From Candidatus Pelagibacter sp. (GTDB taxonomy: Bacteria; Pseudomonadota; Alphaproteobacteria; Pelagibacterales; Pelagibacteraceae): a stretch of DNA of 64,000 bases. The translations under genes were made by a program, and so were the position numbers. The notes below the pieces were generated by a model. The model was not told where the DNA came from and searched no databases. It was given only the letters and a program-made list of their open reading frames with translations. This document shows, piece by piece, positions 10,391-21,730 of the stretch; position 1 is the stretch's first letter; each line of letters begins with the position of its first letter. The DNA is taken from the NCBI GenBank assembly GCA_028139285.1, contig JAOINI010000002.1:1-64000 (forward strand), in the 5' to 3' direction.

Positions 10391-10948
10391 ATGAGCACAA
10401 ATAAATCTTTCTCAACAGAAACTTCAGAAAGATACTCTCGCGCACTTTTTGAAGTAGCCCAAGAAGCTAATGAATTAGAGAAAATAGAAAATGACATCAA
10501 GAACTTTGCTTCCCTTTTGAATAATAGCCAAGAGATAAAAAATTTCATACACAATCCAACTCAAAGTAAACAAAATCAAAATAACGTATTAAAACTATTA
10601 GCTGAAAAGCTGAACCTTTCAAAAAATTTAAAAAACTTTATTTTTTTATTAATTGAAAAAAGAAGAATATTTTTTGTTGAAAAAATTATTGATAGTTTTT
10701 TAAAATTATGTGCACAAAAAAGAGGAGAAGTTAAAGCTTCTTTAATATCTTCTAAAGAACTATCAGAGACTGAACTTAAAAATATAAGTAATGAACTATC
10801 TTCTTCAACAAGCTCAACTATAAAACTTAACTATAAGGTTGATAAAGAACTTATTGGAGGATTAAAACTTCAACTTGGAAGCTTTATGATCGATACCTCA
10901 ATAAAAAATAAATTAAATAAATACAAACTAGCGATGTTAGAAAGTTAA
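10391..10948 (+). CDS. atpH: ATP synthase F1 delta subunit
   Basis: Peripheral-stalk subunit linking F1 to the b subunits. The N-terminal helical bundle begins [16 protein letters not shown], and the conserved C-terminal segment ends [25 protein letters not shown], the most conserved patch of the family. The 185-aa length is typical. It opens the F1 gene set atpHAGDC. The membrane sector genes (a, c, b, b') are not in this window, in line with the split atp clusters of alphaproteobacteria. The start lacks a clear Shine-Dalgarno sequence and the leader is only about 30 nt if the upstream -10 is real. Confidence 0.97.
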   Translation: MSTNKSFSTETSERYSRALFEVAQEANELEKIENDIKNFASLLNNSQEIKNFIHNPTQSKQNQNNVLKLLAEKLNLSKNLKNFIFLLIEKRRIFFVEKIIDSFLKLCAQKRGEVKASLISSKELSETELKNISNELSSSTSSTIKLNYKVDKELIGGLKLQLGSFMIDTSIKNKLNKYKLAMLES

Positions 10949-10949
10949 T

Positions 10950-12472
10950 ATGTCTATAAACCCTTCAGAAGTTACTAAATTACTTAAAGATCAAATTAAA
11001 AATTTTGGTGAAAAAGCTGAAGTTTCAGAAATTGGAAAAGTTTTATCAGTTGGTGACGGAATAGCGCGAGTTTACGGTTTAGATAATGTTCAGGCTGGAG
11101 AAATGGTTGAGTTTGAAGATGGCTCTAAAGGTATGGCTCTAAACTTAGAAAATGACAACGTTGGAGTTGTAATTTTTGGAGATGATAGAAAAATAAAAGA
11201 AGGTGATACAATTAAAAGAACAAATGCAATTGTGGATGTTCCAGTCGGAAAAGAATTATTAGGAAGAGTTGTAGATGGTTTAGGGAATCCAATAGATGGA
11301 AAAGGAGCCATCTCTTCAAAAGAAAGAAAAAGAGTTGAAGTAAAAGCCCCAGGTATAATTCCAAGACAATCTGTAAGTGAACCAATGCAGACAGGACTAA
11401 AATCTATCGACTCGCTTATACCTGTAGGCAGAGGCCAAAGAGAATTAATTATTGGTGACAGACAAACAGGTAAAACCGCAGTTGCAATTGATACAATTAT
11501 TAATCAAAAAAAAATTAATGAGTCTTCTGACGAGAAGAAAAAACTTTATTGTGTTTATGTGGCAATTGGACAAAAACGTTCAACTGTAGCTCAAATAACA
11601 AAGACATTAGAAGAAGCAGGCGCACTTAAATACACAACTATAGTTGCTGCAACAGCATCAGACTCTGCGCCACTTCAGTTTTTAGCTCCTTATACTGGCT
11701 GCACGATAGGTGAATATTTTAGAGATAATGGAATGCATGCTTTAATAGTCTACGATGACTTGTCAAAACAAGCAGTAGCATACAGACAAATGTCACTTTT
11801 ACTAAGAAGACCCCCAGGAAGAGAAGCCTACCCTGGTGATGTTTTTTATCTTCACAGTAGACTTTTAGAAAGATCTGCAAAATTAAGTGACGCTAATGGA
11901 GGGGGATCATTAACTGCACTACCAATTATTGAGACACAAGCAGGCGATGTTTCTGCTTATATTCCTACAAATGTAATTTCTATTACTGATGGACAAATAT
12001 TTTTAGAAACTGAATTATTTAACCAAGGAATAAGACCTGCAGTTAACGTTGGCTTATCAGTATCTCGAGTAGGATCAGCAGCACAAACTAAAGCGATGAA
12101 AAAAGTAGCTGGCTCAATCAAATTAGAACTTGCTCAATATAGAGAAATGGCAGCTTTTGCTCAATTTGGATCAGACTTAGATGCTTCTACTCAACAGCTA
12201 TTAAATCGAGGAGCAAAATTAACAGAATTATTAAAACAAGATCAATATTCTCCAATGACAGTTGCAGAACAAGTAATCTCAGTTTTTGCTGGAGTAAAAG
12301 GATATTTGGATGACGTTGATTTAGGAAAAATTAAGAGATTTGAGAAAGATATAATTGAAAAAGTCAAAAATGATAAACCAGAAATTATTGAAGCAATTCA
12401 ATCATCTGGAAAATTAGACGAAGATACAGAAAATCAATTAAAACAAATTATAGAGGAATATAAGAAAAAATA

Positions 12473-12473
<1 letters not shown>
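10950..12473 (+). CDS. atpA: ATP synthase F1 alpha subunit
   Basis: Non-catalytic nucleotide-binding subunit of the F1 hexamer. It has the N-terminal beta barrel ([20 protein letters not shown]), Walker A GDRQTGKT near residues 169-176, and the alpha-specific segments [19 protein letters not shown] and [10 protein letters not shown] with the conserved Arg finger. The 507-aa length is usual for alphaproteobacteria. It starts one base after atpH, and its stop codon overlaps the next start by one base (TAATG), which indicates translational coupling with atpG. Confidence 0.99.
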
Positions 12474-14771
<2,298 letters not shown>

Positions 14772-14772
<1 letters not shown>

Positions 14773-15161
14773 TGCCGGAGAAATTTACAGTTGAAATTAT
14801 TTCACCCGACGGGACTCTATTTAAAAGTGAGACCAGCGAGGTAATAATTCCCTCCTATGAGGGCGAAATGGGTATTTTAAATGAGCATATTCCACTTATA
14901 ACTTTCTTGAGGCCTGGGATTATAAAAATAAAAGATAATGAGAAAAAAAGTTTTTTTGTTGAGGAGGGCACGGTAGAGTTTGTGAACAATAGTCTTTTAA
15001 TCTTAACATCAACAGCTAAAGAATTAACGGATATTGATCAAAACTATATTAAAAATAGTATTATTAAAGCAGAAAAAAAAATGAGTGATAATAAATTATC
15101 AGACAAAGAAAAATACATACTTTCCTATAAAATAAATACCCTAAAAAATATCAATCAATAA
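14772..15161 (+). CDS. atpC: ATP synthase F1 epsilon subunit
   Basis: Rotor and regulatory subunit. An N-terminal beta sandwich (FTVEIISPDGTLFKSETSEVIIPSYEGEMGILNEHIP) is followed by a short helical tail (about 95-129). The 129-aa length is normal. It is the last gene of the F1 cluster and its last 11 bases overlap the 3' end of convergent rppH. No terminator hairpin is visible between the two genes, so the transcripts probably run into each other. Confidence 0.96.
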
Positions 15162-15621
15162 ATTTTTTTAAATTTCTCAATAAATTTAAATATAAATTTT
15201 TTTTAAAATTAACAATTACATTTGGAAGCTCATTAGGTAAGATCCATTTCCATTCTATAAACTCTGGGTGTTTTGTTCTGAGATTTATTTCATTTTCATG
15301 CCCAGTAAATTTTGTAATAAACCACTTTTGTCTTTGACCTCGAAATTTACCTTTCCAAATAATACCTACGAGATTATCTGGTAGTTCATATTCAAAAAAA
15401 CCATTTATCTCCTTTAAAATTTCTATACTTTTTATACTAGTTTCCTCAAAAAGTTCTCTTTTCATCGCTGATAGATAACTTTCTCCTGAATTAACTCCAC
15501 CTTGAGGCATTTGCCACTTGTCTATTGGATTATCTTTTCTCTTAGCAACAAAAACATGATTATCTTTATTAAGAATTATTACACCCACCCCGTCTCGCAT
15601 AGGTAATTTTTTACTTTTCAT
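15151..15621 (-). CDS. rppH: RNA pyrophosphohydrolase (Nudix), RppH/IalA family
   Basis: Removes pyrophosphate from the 5' end of triphosphorylated mRNA or from dinucleoside polyphosphates. The Nudix box lies at residues 41-63 and fits Gx5Ex7REUxEExxU (GGVNSGES...KRELFEETSI). RPMRDGVGV-type start (here LPMRDGVGVIILN) and the WQMPQGG approach are typical of the RppH/IalA group. The 156-aa length is standard. It is the last gene of the long minus-strand run that begins at rplU, three bases after ctpA, an order I recall from other alphaproteobacteria. Confidence 0.93.
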   Translation of the reverse strand: MKSKKLPMRDGVGVIILNKDNHVFVAKRKDNPIDKWQMPQGGVNSGESYLSAMKRELFEETSIKSIEILKEINGFFEYELPDNLVGIIWKGKFRGQRQKWFITKFTGHENEINLRTKHPEFIEWKWILPNELPNVIVNFKKNLYLNLLRNLKKFID

Positions 15622-15624
15622 ATT

Positions 15625-16761
15625 TTAAGAATTAAAAAGTTTGATGGCGTAATTAAGCTGGTTATCTTTTTCTGAATTAATTAAAAAATCTTCGCCTTTT
15701 TCTTCTACTAAAATATCAGGTGTCACTCCCACTTCAGAAATAGATTTTCCAGATGGCAAGTAATATTTCGATATAGTTAATCTCATGCCTCCCCCGTTTC
15801 TCAAAGGAATAATAGACTGAACAGAACCTTTACCATATGAGTTCTCACCTAATATAATCGCTCTTTTATGATCTTTTAATGCTCCGGCAAAAATTTCTGA
15901 TGCTGATGCAGAACCATTATTGATTAAGACTATAATTGGTTTGCCTTTTATTTCATCTCCTTTTCTGGCAAAAAATTTTCTAGTTTCAGAAATTTTCTTT
16001 CCTTTAGTTGATACTATTTCACCGTCTTCTAAAAAAAAGTCTGTAATATTAATTGCTTGCTGAAGTAAACCACCTGGGTTATTTCTAAGATCAAGCACAT
16101 ACCCTCTAATTTTTTTATTTTTTTCAAATTCTTTCACAGATTTTAAAAATTGTTTATCGCTATTTTCATTAAATGATTTTAACCTTATATAGCCAAGATT
16201 TTTTTTCTCACCGATTGTGTTTGAACTGACAGATTGAACCTCAATAATTTTTCTAACTATTTTAAACTCCAATGGTTTTTTTACATTTTTACGTCTAATA
16301 GTTAGGTCTATAGATGTACCAACAGGACCCCTCATTAATTTTACTGCTTCTAATAAAGATTTTCCTTGAACTTGTTCATTTCCAATTTTTACAATGAAAT
16401 CACCAGCTTTAATACCAGCTTTAGCAGCGGGAGTATCATCAATAGGGGAAATTACTTTTACTACTCCTGACTCCATCCCAATCTCTATTCCCAAGCCTCC
16501 AAACTCACCTCTTGTATCGGTTTGCATCTCTTTGAAAAGTTCTGGACTCATGTATGCCGAATATGGGTCTAGAGACTGAAGAACTCCGTTAATAGCAGAG
16601 TCCATCATCTCTGCCTGATCCACATCGTCAACATAATCTTTTTTTATATTCTCTAAAACTTCGCCAAATAAATCTATTTTTTCATAGAGATCACTTTTTG
16701 AATAAACTGGAGATAACAATAAATTGATGAAAAAAATAGAAATTACAAAAATTTTTTTCAT
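15625..16761 (-). CDS. ctpA: Carboxyl-terminal processing protease (S41)
   Basis: Periplasmic serine/lysine protease. I place the start at the ATG at 16761, because it overlaps the rsfS stop as ATGA and begins a clean signal peptide (MKKIFVISIFFINLLLSPVYS). A longer frame to 16797 would add 12 non-homologous residues. A PDZ domain (LGIEIGMESGVVKVISPIDDTPAAKAG...) precedes the S41 core, with the catalytic Ser in NNGSASASEI (about residue 283) and Lys in SYGKGSVQ (about 310). At 378 aa the protein is compact for the family. It probably trims cell-wall or envelope substrates; the substrate is not shown by the sequence. Confidence 0.95.
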   Translation of the reverse strand: MKKIFVISIFFINLLLSPVYSKSDLYEKIDLFGEVLENIKKDYVDDVDQAEMMDSAINGVLQSLDPYSAYMSPELFKEMQTDTRGEFGGLGIEIGMESGVVKVISPIDDTPAAKAGIKAGDFIVKIGNEQVQGKSLLEAVKLMRGPVGTSIDLTIRRKNVKKPLEFKIVRKIIEVQSVSSNTIGEKKNLGYIRLKSFNENSDKQFLKSVKEFEKNKKIRGYVLDLRNNPGGLLQQAINITDFFLEDGEIVSTKGKKISETRKFFARKGDEIKGKPIIVLINNGSASASEIFAGALKDHKRAIILGENSYGKGSVQSIIPLRNGGGMRLTISKYYLPSGKSISEVGVTPDILVEEKGEDFLINSEKDNQLNYAIKLFNS

Positions 16762-17105
16762 ATAATCGCCTTTTGTTTTGGAATTTCTTCTGACCACATT
16801 TTTTCTAAGTCATAAAGCTCTCTTTTCTCTGGATGGAAAATATGAACAATTACATCATGCGCATCAACTAATTTCCAATCATTACTATTTTTACCCTCTA
16901 TACGACAATTGTCTAAGCCTAATTTTTTTAATTGAGTAACAAGTATTTCAGATAATGCCTGTAAATGTCTTGAAGATGTTCCAGAAGCAATGACCATATA
17001 ATCTGCAATGTATGATTTATTTTTTAAGTCAATGCACGTTATATTTAGCGCTTTATTATCGTCTAATATTTTTTCAATATTATTTTTAATATCAATAATT
17101 CCCAT
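16758..17105 (-). CDS. rsfS: Ribosomal silencing factor
   Basis: RsfS (YbeB, DUF143) binds ribosomal protein uL14 and blocks subunit joining during starvation. The family pattern is clear: IDLKNKSYIADYMVIASGTSSRHLQALSE and the C-terminal EGKNSNDWKLVDAHDVIVHIFHPEKRELYDLEKMW. The 115-aa length is normal. It overlaps nadD by one base and ctpA by four (ATGA). In many relatives rlmH follows rsfS; here it is absent and ctpA follows directly. Confidence 0.96.
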   Translation of the reverse strand: MGIIDIKNNIEKILDDNKALNITCIDLKNKSYIADYMVIASGTSSRHLQALSEILVTQLKKLGLDNCRIEGKNSNDWKLVDAHDVIVHIFHPEKRELYDLEKMWSEEIPKQKAII

Positions 17106-17644
17106 TAAGTACTTAATTTTGACCGCTTTTTTAATAGTGTTGATGATATAAATATTGGTTTATTTTTTATAAAGATGATTCTATTTTTAAAATTTTTAAC
17201 CACAGTAGATTTCATACCCTTTCTATCATATCCTCTTCTAGAAAAAACTATTAATTTTACTAATTTTAGTATTTTTTTCCAGCTTTTCCACTTGTGAAAT
17301 CGAGCTAAATTATCAGAGCCAATTATAAAGTAGATATTTTTTATCTTCTTTTTTTTTATAAAGAAATTAATCACATCAATAGTTCTAGAGGATTTAATAA
17401 TATTTTCTAAATAGATTAATTTAATCTTCTTTTCGGTTTTGGCTATTTTTTTAGCAAACTTGATTCTCTCTTTTAAAGAATAAAATGTTTTATTTTTAAA
17501 TGGATTTTTTCTTGTAATAACCCAGTAAATTCTTTTTAGTTTTAATTTTTGTATAACAATTTTTGATATCCCCAAATGCCCTTTATGTGCAGGATCAAAA
17601 CTACCACCTAATAAACCAATACTTTGTTTTTGGGTATTTGCCAT
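17105..17644 (-). CDS. nadD: Nicotinate-nucleotide adenylyltransferase
   Basis: Makes deamido-NAD from nicotinate mononucleotide and ATP. The nucleotidyltransferase motif GGSFDPAHKGHL (near residues 12-23) holds the HxGH-type signature, and ISSTLLKKR at the C-terminus is the second ATP-binding motif (ISSTxxR). The start is ATG at 17644; the frame also has an upstream TTG at 17647, but the ATG stands three bases after the proA stop and is the better choice. About 179 aa, which is slightly short. Very Lys-rich, like its neighbours. Confidence 0.94.
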   Translation of the reverse strand: MANTQKQSIGLLGGSFDPAHKGHLGISKIVIQKLKLKRIYWVITRKNPFKNKTFYSLKERIKFAKKIAKTEKKIKLIYLENIIKSSRTIDVINFFIKKKKIKNIYFIIGSDNLARFHKWKSWKKILKLVKLIVFSRRGYDRKGMKSTVVKNFKNRIIFIKNKPIFISSTLLKKRSKLST

Positions 17645-17647
17645 CAA

Positions 17648-18889
17648 CTATTGTCTAACAATTCCTCTTCCAGAAACAATATATTTGTAAGATGTTAGTT
17701 GATTTATTCCTACAGGACCCCTAGGTGGAAGCTTATTAGTTGAGATACCGATTTCCCCGCCAAAACCAAATTCTCCACCATCAGCAAATTGAGTTGAAAC
17801 ATTATGCATCGCTATTGAGCTATTAACATCATTTAAAAAAATCTCGGCATTTTTTTTATTACCAGTAATAATGCTATCGGTATGCATTGTGCCATATTTC
17901 AAAATGTGATCGACAGCTCCATGAACATTTTTAACTGTCTTAACTGAAATAATGGCATCTAGATACTCAGTTTTCCAATCTTTCTCTGAAGTTTTTTTTA
18001 ATTTTCCTTTAAAAATTTTATTAACTTTTTTGTCAGCTCTGACCTCACAGCCTGAATTTAAAAGAGCATCTATTATTTGTTTAGCATGTGAGTTAAGAGC
18101 TTTTTCTTCGATCAGAAGAGTTTCAACTGCTCCGCAAATACTTGTTCTCCTCATCTTTGCATTTAAAATTAAATCTTTTGCCATCTTTATGTTTGCAGTT
18201 TTATCAACATAAATGTGGCACAATCCTTCAAGATGTCCAATTACGTGTACATTAGAAAATTTTTGCACTTTTGCAACAAGTCCTTTGCCTCCTCTTGGCA
18301 CAATTACATCAATGTATGCACTCATTTTTGATAATAACTGATCTACTATTTTTCTATTTTTATTCTCAATAAATTGAACACAGTTTTGATTGATATTGTT
18401 TTTTCTTAAATTGTCTCTAAATAAAGTTGCTAATAATCTATTTGAACGAAAAGCTTCAGATCCACCTCTTAAAATTGAACAGTTACCTGATTTAAAACAT
18501 AATGCTGCTACATCCGCAGTCACATTTGGCCTACTTTCATAAATTACACCTATAACACCAATTGGAGTCGTTACTTTTTTTATACTTAGATTATTAGGCC
18601 TACGCCATGTTTCTAAAACTCTTCCAATCGGATCTTTAAACTTTGATATTTCATTTATTGAATGTCTAATACCTTCTATCCTTTTTTTATTTAAAATTAA
18701 TCTATCAACTAAATTTTTTCTTTTAACGTTTTTTACATCTTTTAAATTTTCTTTGATTATTTTATTTGTATTTTTTTTGAGTGATTGATTGTAATTATCT
18801 AAAACTTTTTTAATTTCTTTATGCTTCACGTCCTTAAGTTCTGTAAAGGCTTTTTTGGCATTTTTTCCTATTTGTTCTAAATAATTCAT
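17648..18889 (-). CDS. proA: Gamma-glutamyl phosphate reductase
   Basis: Second enzyme of proline synthesis, reducing glutamyl-5-phosphate with NADPH. It belongs to the aldehyde dehydrogenase fold: the catalytic Cys is in TSICGAVETLL (near residue 252), and the segments GVIYESRPNVTADVAALC, GNCSILRGGSEA and FGFGGEIGISTNKLPPRGPVG are typical of ProA. The 413-aa length is normal. The start ATG directly follows the proB stop with no gap, so the two enzymes of the channelled pathway are probably co-translated. Confidence 0.97.
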   Translation of the reverse strand: MNYLEQIGKNAKKAFTELKDVKHKEIKKVLDNYNQSLKKNTNKIIKENLKDVKNVKRKNLVDRLILNKKRIEGIRHSINEISKFKDPIGRVLETWRRPNNLSIKKVTTPIGVIGVIYESRPNVTADVAALCFKSGNCSILRGGSEAFRSNRLLATLFRDNLRKNNINQNCVQFIENKNRKIVDQLLSKMSAYIDVIVPRGGKGLVAKVQKFSNVHVIGHLEGLCHIYVDKTANIKMAKDLILNAKMRRTSICGAVETLLIEEKALNSHAKQIIDALLNSGCEVRADKKVNKIFKGKLKKTSEKDWKTEYLDAIISVKTVKNVHGAVDHILKYGTMHTDSIITGNKKNAEIFLNDVNSSIAMHNVSTQFADGGEFGFGGEIGISTNKLPPRGPVGINQLTSYKYIVSGRGIVRQ

Positions 18890-19981
18890 TTATAATAATA
18901 CCATATCATCTTTATGAATAACCTCAGTTTTACTCAGGTAACCAAGAATTGTTTCAATCTCTTTACTTTGTTTCCCTTTAATTTTATCTATTTCGGTAGA
19001 GCTAAAAGATGACAATCCTCGAGCTAACTGATTATTATTCTGATCTAAAATCATTACATTTTCTCCTTTTTTAAAATTTCCATTAATCTTAGTTATACCA
19101 GCTGCGAGTAAGCTCTTACCATTTGATAAAGCTTTAGCCGCTCCATTATCAATATAAATAGTTCCATTGTAGTTAAGAGAACCAATAATCCATTTTTTTC
19201 TGGCGTCTAATGTGGAAATTTTTGGCAAGAAATGGGTATATTTTTTATTTTTAATCATATTTGAAATCGGATTATTTACTTTACCATTAGCGATAAACAT
19301 GTGACTACCTGAATTCATGCAAATCTTAGCAGCATCTAACTTTGTAGCAATTCCCCCTGAGCCAAGTTTATTTTTCTTGTTATCTATCAAAGAAGTAATT
19401 TTCTCATTAATTGAAGTTACTTCTTTTACAATCTTTTTACCTTTTGACTTGTCGTATAGTCCATCAACATCAGAGAATAAAATCAGCATATCAGCCCCAA
19501 TTATTTGAGCTACCCTTGCAGCTAGTCTATCATTATCTCCATATTTAATTTCACTTGTTGCAGTTGAATCATTTTCATTGACCACAGGAATAGCTTTAAG
19601 TTTAAATAAATTGTCAAATGTTCTTCGCACATTTATAGCTCTTCTTCTTTGTTCGGTGTCATCTGGACTAATTAAAATTTGACCAGTTTTAATTTTATAT
19701 TTATTAAATATTTTTTGAAATTCTCCTGCTAGATGAATTTGTCCAACTGATGCAATAGCCTGACTCATTTCTAATTTAATTTTTCCTTTTTTAATTTTCA
19801 GATATTTTTGACCAAGAGCTATTGCGCCTGAAGAAACAATTACAAAGTTTTTTCCTTTTCCGTATTTTTTAATATCCTTAATAAGAGAAGTTACCCACTT
19901 TTCTTTAAAAATACCTTTACTATCAACTACAGTCGCAGATCCAAGTTTTAATACTATTTTATTTGCATTTTTAATTAGCAT
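18890..19981 (-). CDS. proB: Glutamate 5-kinase
   Basis: First enzyme of proline synthesis. The amino acid kinase domain (KIVLKLGSATVV, VSSGAIALG, NENDSTATSEIKYGDNDRLAARVA, LLILFSDVDGLY-like, GSGGIATKLDAA) spans about 1-265. A C-terminal PUA domain follows (about 275-363, GTIYIDNGAAKAL...GITKINGNFKKGENV), as in the long ProB forms. The 363-aa length is normal. The ATG overlaps the 3' end of obgE by 11 bases. Confidence 0.97.
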   Translation of the reverse strand: MLIKNANKIVLKLGSATVVDSKGIFKEKWVTSLIKDIKKYGKGKNFVIVSSGAIALGQKYLKIKKGKIKLEMSQAIASVGQIHLAGEFQKIFNKYKIKTGQILISPDDTEQRRRAINVRRTFDNLFKLKAIPVVNENDSTATSEIKYGDNDRLAARVAQIIGADMLILFSDVDGLYDKSKGKKIVKEVTSINEKITSLIDNKKNKLGSGGIATKLDAAKICMNSGSHMFIANGKVNNPISNMIKNKKYTHFLPKISTLDARKKWIIGSLNYNGTIYIDNGAAKALSNGKSLLAAGITKINGNFKKGENVMILDQNNNQLARGLSSFSSTEIDKIKGKQSKEIETILGYLSKTEVIHKDDMVLL

Positions 19982-20954
19982 ATTTTATCAATAATTTTTT
20001 TATTTTTTGAATATCTTTGCTAGAATAAACAGATACGATTTCATAATCATTTTTAACTTTTTTTTTAAATTCTTTTAATTTTCCATTAATCTCTCCATCA
20101 TCTAATAAATCTGATTTGTTAAAAAAAATGATTTCTTTCTTTTTTATTAAACTTTTATCATAATTAGATAATTCTGATTTAATTTTCTTATATGAATTTA
20201 ATAAATCATCTTCTGATAAGTCAATTAAGTGAAGTAAAATTTTACACCTTTCTATATGTCTTAAGAATTTATCTCCAAGACCAATACCTTTATGCGCACC
20301 TTCCACTAAACCAGGAATATCAGCTATAGTAATCTCTTTCCCTCCGTGATAAGAAACTCCTAAATTTGGGTTAATTGTTGTGAAAGGATAGTTAGCTATT
20401 TTTGGCTTTGCTCTTGTTAACGCTGCAAGCAAACTTGATTTACCAGCATTTGGTTTACCAATAATTCCAATATCAGCAATTACTTTTAATTGAAGCCATA
20501 TCCAAAATTCTTCACCTAATTTTCCATTAGTTTTTTTTCTTGGCGCTCTGTTTGTCGAGCTTTTAAATCTTACGTTGCCTAGTCCACCTTTACCTCCCGA
20601 TGCCACAAGATATTTTTCTTTATTTTTTGTAAAATCGTAAATTAAGGTATTGTTATCCTCCTCGTATACTTGAGTTCCTAATGGAACTTTTAAAATTAAA
20701 TCTTCCCCATTCGCTCCAGTTCTATTTCTTTTACTCCCAGGTTTTCCATGTTGTGCTTTAAAATGTTGAGCATACCTGAAATCAATTAACGTATTAAGGT
20801 TTCTATCTGATTGTATAATTATAGACCCCCCAGTACCACCGTCACCACCATCTGGTCCACCGTACTCCACAAACTTTTCTCTTCTGAAGCTTGCAGATCC
20901 TGATCCACCATTTCCAGCTTTAATATAAATCTTTGCTTGATCTAAAAATTTCAT
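19971..20954 (-). CDS. obgE: Obg-family GTPase
   Basis: Essential ribosome-associated GTPase (ObgE/CgtA). The Gly-rich Obg domain (about 1-158, FLDQAKIYIKAGNGGSGSASF..., PDGGDGGTGGS) precedes the G domain with G1 GKPNAGKSS (about 166), G2/switch TTINPNLG, DIPGLVEGAHKGIGLG, and NKSD. At 327 aa it lacks the acidic C-terminal tail of E. coli ObgE (390 aa), a common shortening. It lies between rpmA and proB; a hairpin separates it from rpmA. Confidence 0.97.
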   Translation of the reverse strand: MKFLDQAKIYIKAGNGGSGSASFRREKFVEYGGPDGGDGGTGGSIIIQSDRNLNTLIDFRYAQHFKAQHGKPGSKRNRTGANGEDLILKVPLGTQVYEEDNNTLIYDFTKNKEKYLVASGGKGGLGNVRFKSSTNRAPRKKTNGKLGEEFWIWLQLKVIADIGIIGKPNAGKSSLLAALTRAKPKIANYPFTTINPNLGVSYHGGKEITIADIPGLVEGAHKGIGLGDKFLRHIERCKILLHLIDLSEDDLLNSYKKIKSELSNYDKSLIKKKEIIFFNKSDLLDDGEINGKLKEFKKKVKNDYEIVSVYSSKDIQKIKKLLIKYAN

Positions 20955-20964
20955 TTTTATTTTA

Positions 20965-20990
20965 ATATAAATAACTTTGGTTATTTATAT
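20965..20990 (-). repeat. 11-bp inverted repeat between rpmA and obgE
   Basis: Perfect 11-base arms (20965-20975 and 20980-20990) with a 4-base loop fill most of the 40-bp rpmA-obgE gap. Read on the minus strand, the stem is all A/T except one C:G pair next to the loop, and is followed by a broken T/A tract. It is therefore more likely an RNA processing or stabilising stem than a strong terminator. Confidence 0.5.
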
Positions 20991-20994
20991 ATAT

Positions 20995-21249
20995 TTAATT
21001 GGGGATTACAGAAACAAAAGTTCTGTTTAATTTAGATTTTTTGAATTTTACTTTTCCTTTAATCAAAGAAAAAATTGAATGGTCTTTACCCATACCAACA
21101 TTGTCACCAGGATGAATTTTTGTCCCTCTTTGTCTAACTATAATGTTTCCAGGTATTACAACTTGGTCACCATATTTTTTAACTCCAAGACGTCTACCTT
21201 TACTATCTCGGCCGTTTTTCGATGATCCACCTGCTTTTTTAGTTGCCAT
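20995..21249 (-). CDS. rpmA: 50S ribosomal protein L27 (bL27)
   Basis: Bacterial L27, near the peptidyl-transferase centre. The N-terminus [29 protein letters not shown] is highly conserved, and [27 protein letters not shown] is the family core. The 84-aa length is normal. It follows rplU by 8 bases in the usual L21-L27 pair. Confidence 0.98.
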   Translation of the reverse strand: MATKKAGGSSKNGRDSKGRRLGVKKYGDQVVIPGNIIVRQRGTKIHPGDNVGMGKDHSIFSLIKGKVKFKKSKLNRTFVSVIPN

Positions 21250-21257
21250 TTAATTTC

Positions 21258-21665
21258 CTATTTTTTTGCCACTTTTTTTATAACTTTTTTCTCTTCTTTA
21301 ATAGGCTTCTTTTTTTCGACGATTTTAGCCTCACCTATAACTTTACCACCTTTAGCTAAAATTTTCGTGATTTGTATTTTAGAATGGCGTTGTCTATGCC
21401 CGTTTTTCTTCCTTGAGTGTTTTCGTCTTCTTTTATGAAAAATTAATACAGTTCTATCTTTAACATTATCTAAAAGTTTAGCTTCAACTGTTGCCCCGTC
21501 AATTTTAGGGTTTCCAATTTCTGTATTTTTGTCATCATTTAAAAGTAAAACATTATTAAATTTAATAGTTTCTCCAACTTTAGCGTTAAGTTTTTCAATT
21601 TCTAAAATTTTACTAGCAGATACTTTGTACTGCTTTCCACCTGTTTCAATTATAGCAAATGACAT
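21258..21665 (-). CDS. rplU: 50S ribosomal protein L21 (bL21)
   Basis: L21 contacts 23S rRNA. I place the start at ATG 21665 (MSFAIIETGGKQYKV), which matches the usual L21 N-terminus and has AGAGAA just upstream; the frame extends to a GTG at 21689, which would add eight residues with no family match. The core motifs KVGETIKFNNVLL and KRRRKHSRKKNGHRQRHSKIQI are clear. A Lys-rich C-terminal tail (about 110-135) exceeds the 103 aa of E. coli L21, as in many alphaproteobacteria. Confidence 0.96.
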   Translation of the reverse strand: MSFAIIETGGKQYKVSASKILEIEKLNAKVGETIKFNNVLLLNDDKNTEIGNPKIDGATVEAKLLDNVKDRTVLIFHKRRRKHSRKKNGHRQRHSKIQITKILAKGGKVIGEAKIVEKKKPIKEEKKVIKKVAKK

Positions 21666-21691
21666 AAATTCTCTTTTTTTAATTTCCACGC

Positions 21692-21719
21692 AATATAGCC
21701 TCCATTGCTAGCAAGTCAA
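21692..21719 (-). promoter_or_regulatory. Promoter of the rplU-rpmA-obgE run
   Basis: On the minus strand TTGACT (21714-21719) and TATATT (21692-21697) are separated by 16 bp, 5/6 matches to each sigma-70 hexamer, and lie about 27 bases before the rplU ATG. Of the sigma-70-like promoters I found here this has the best pair of hexamers, fitting a ribosomal protein transcript. Confidence 0.7.
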
Positions 21720-21730
21720 GATTATTGAAG

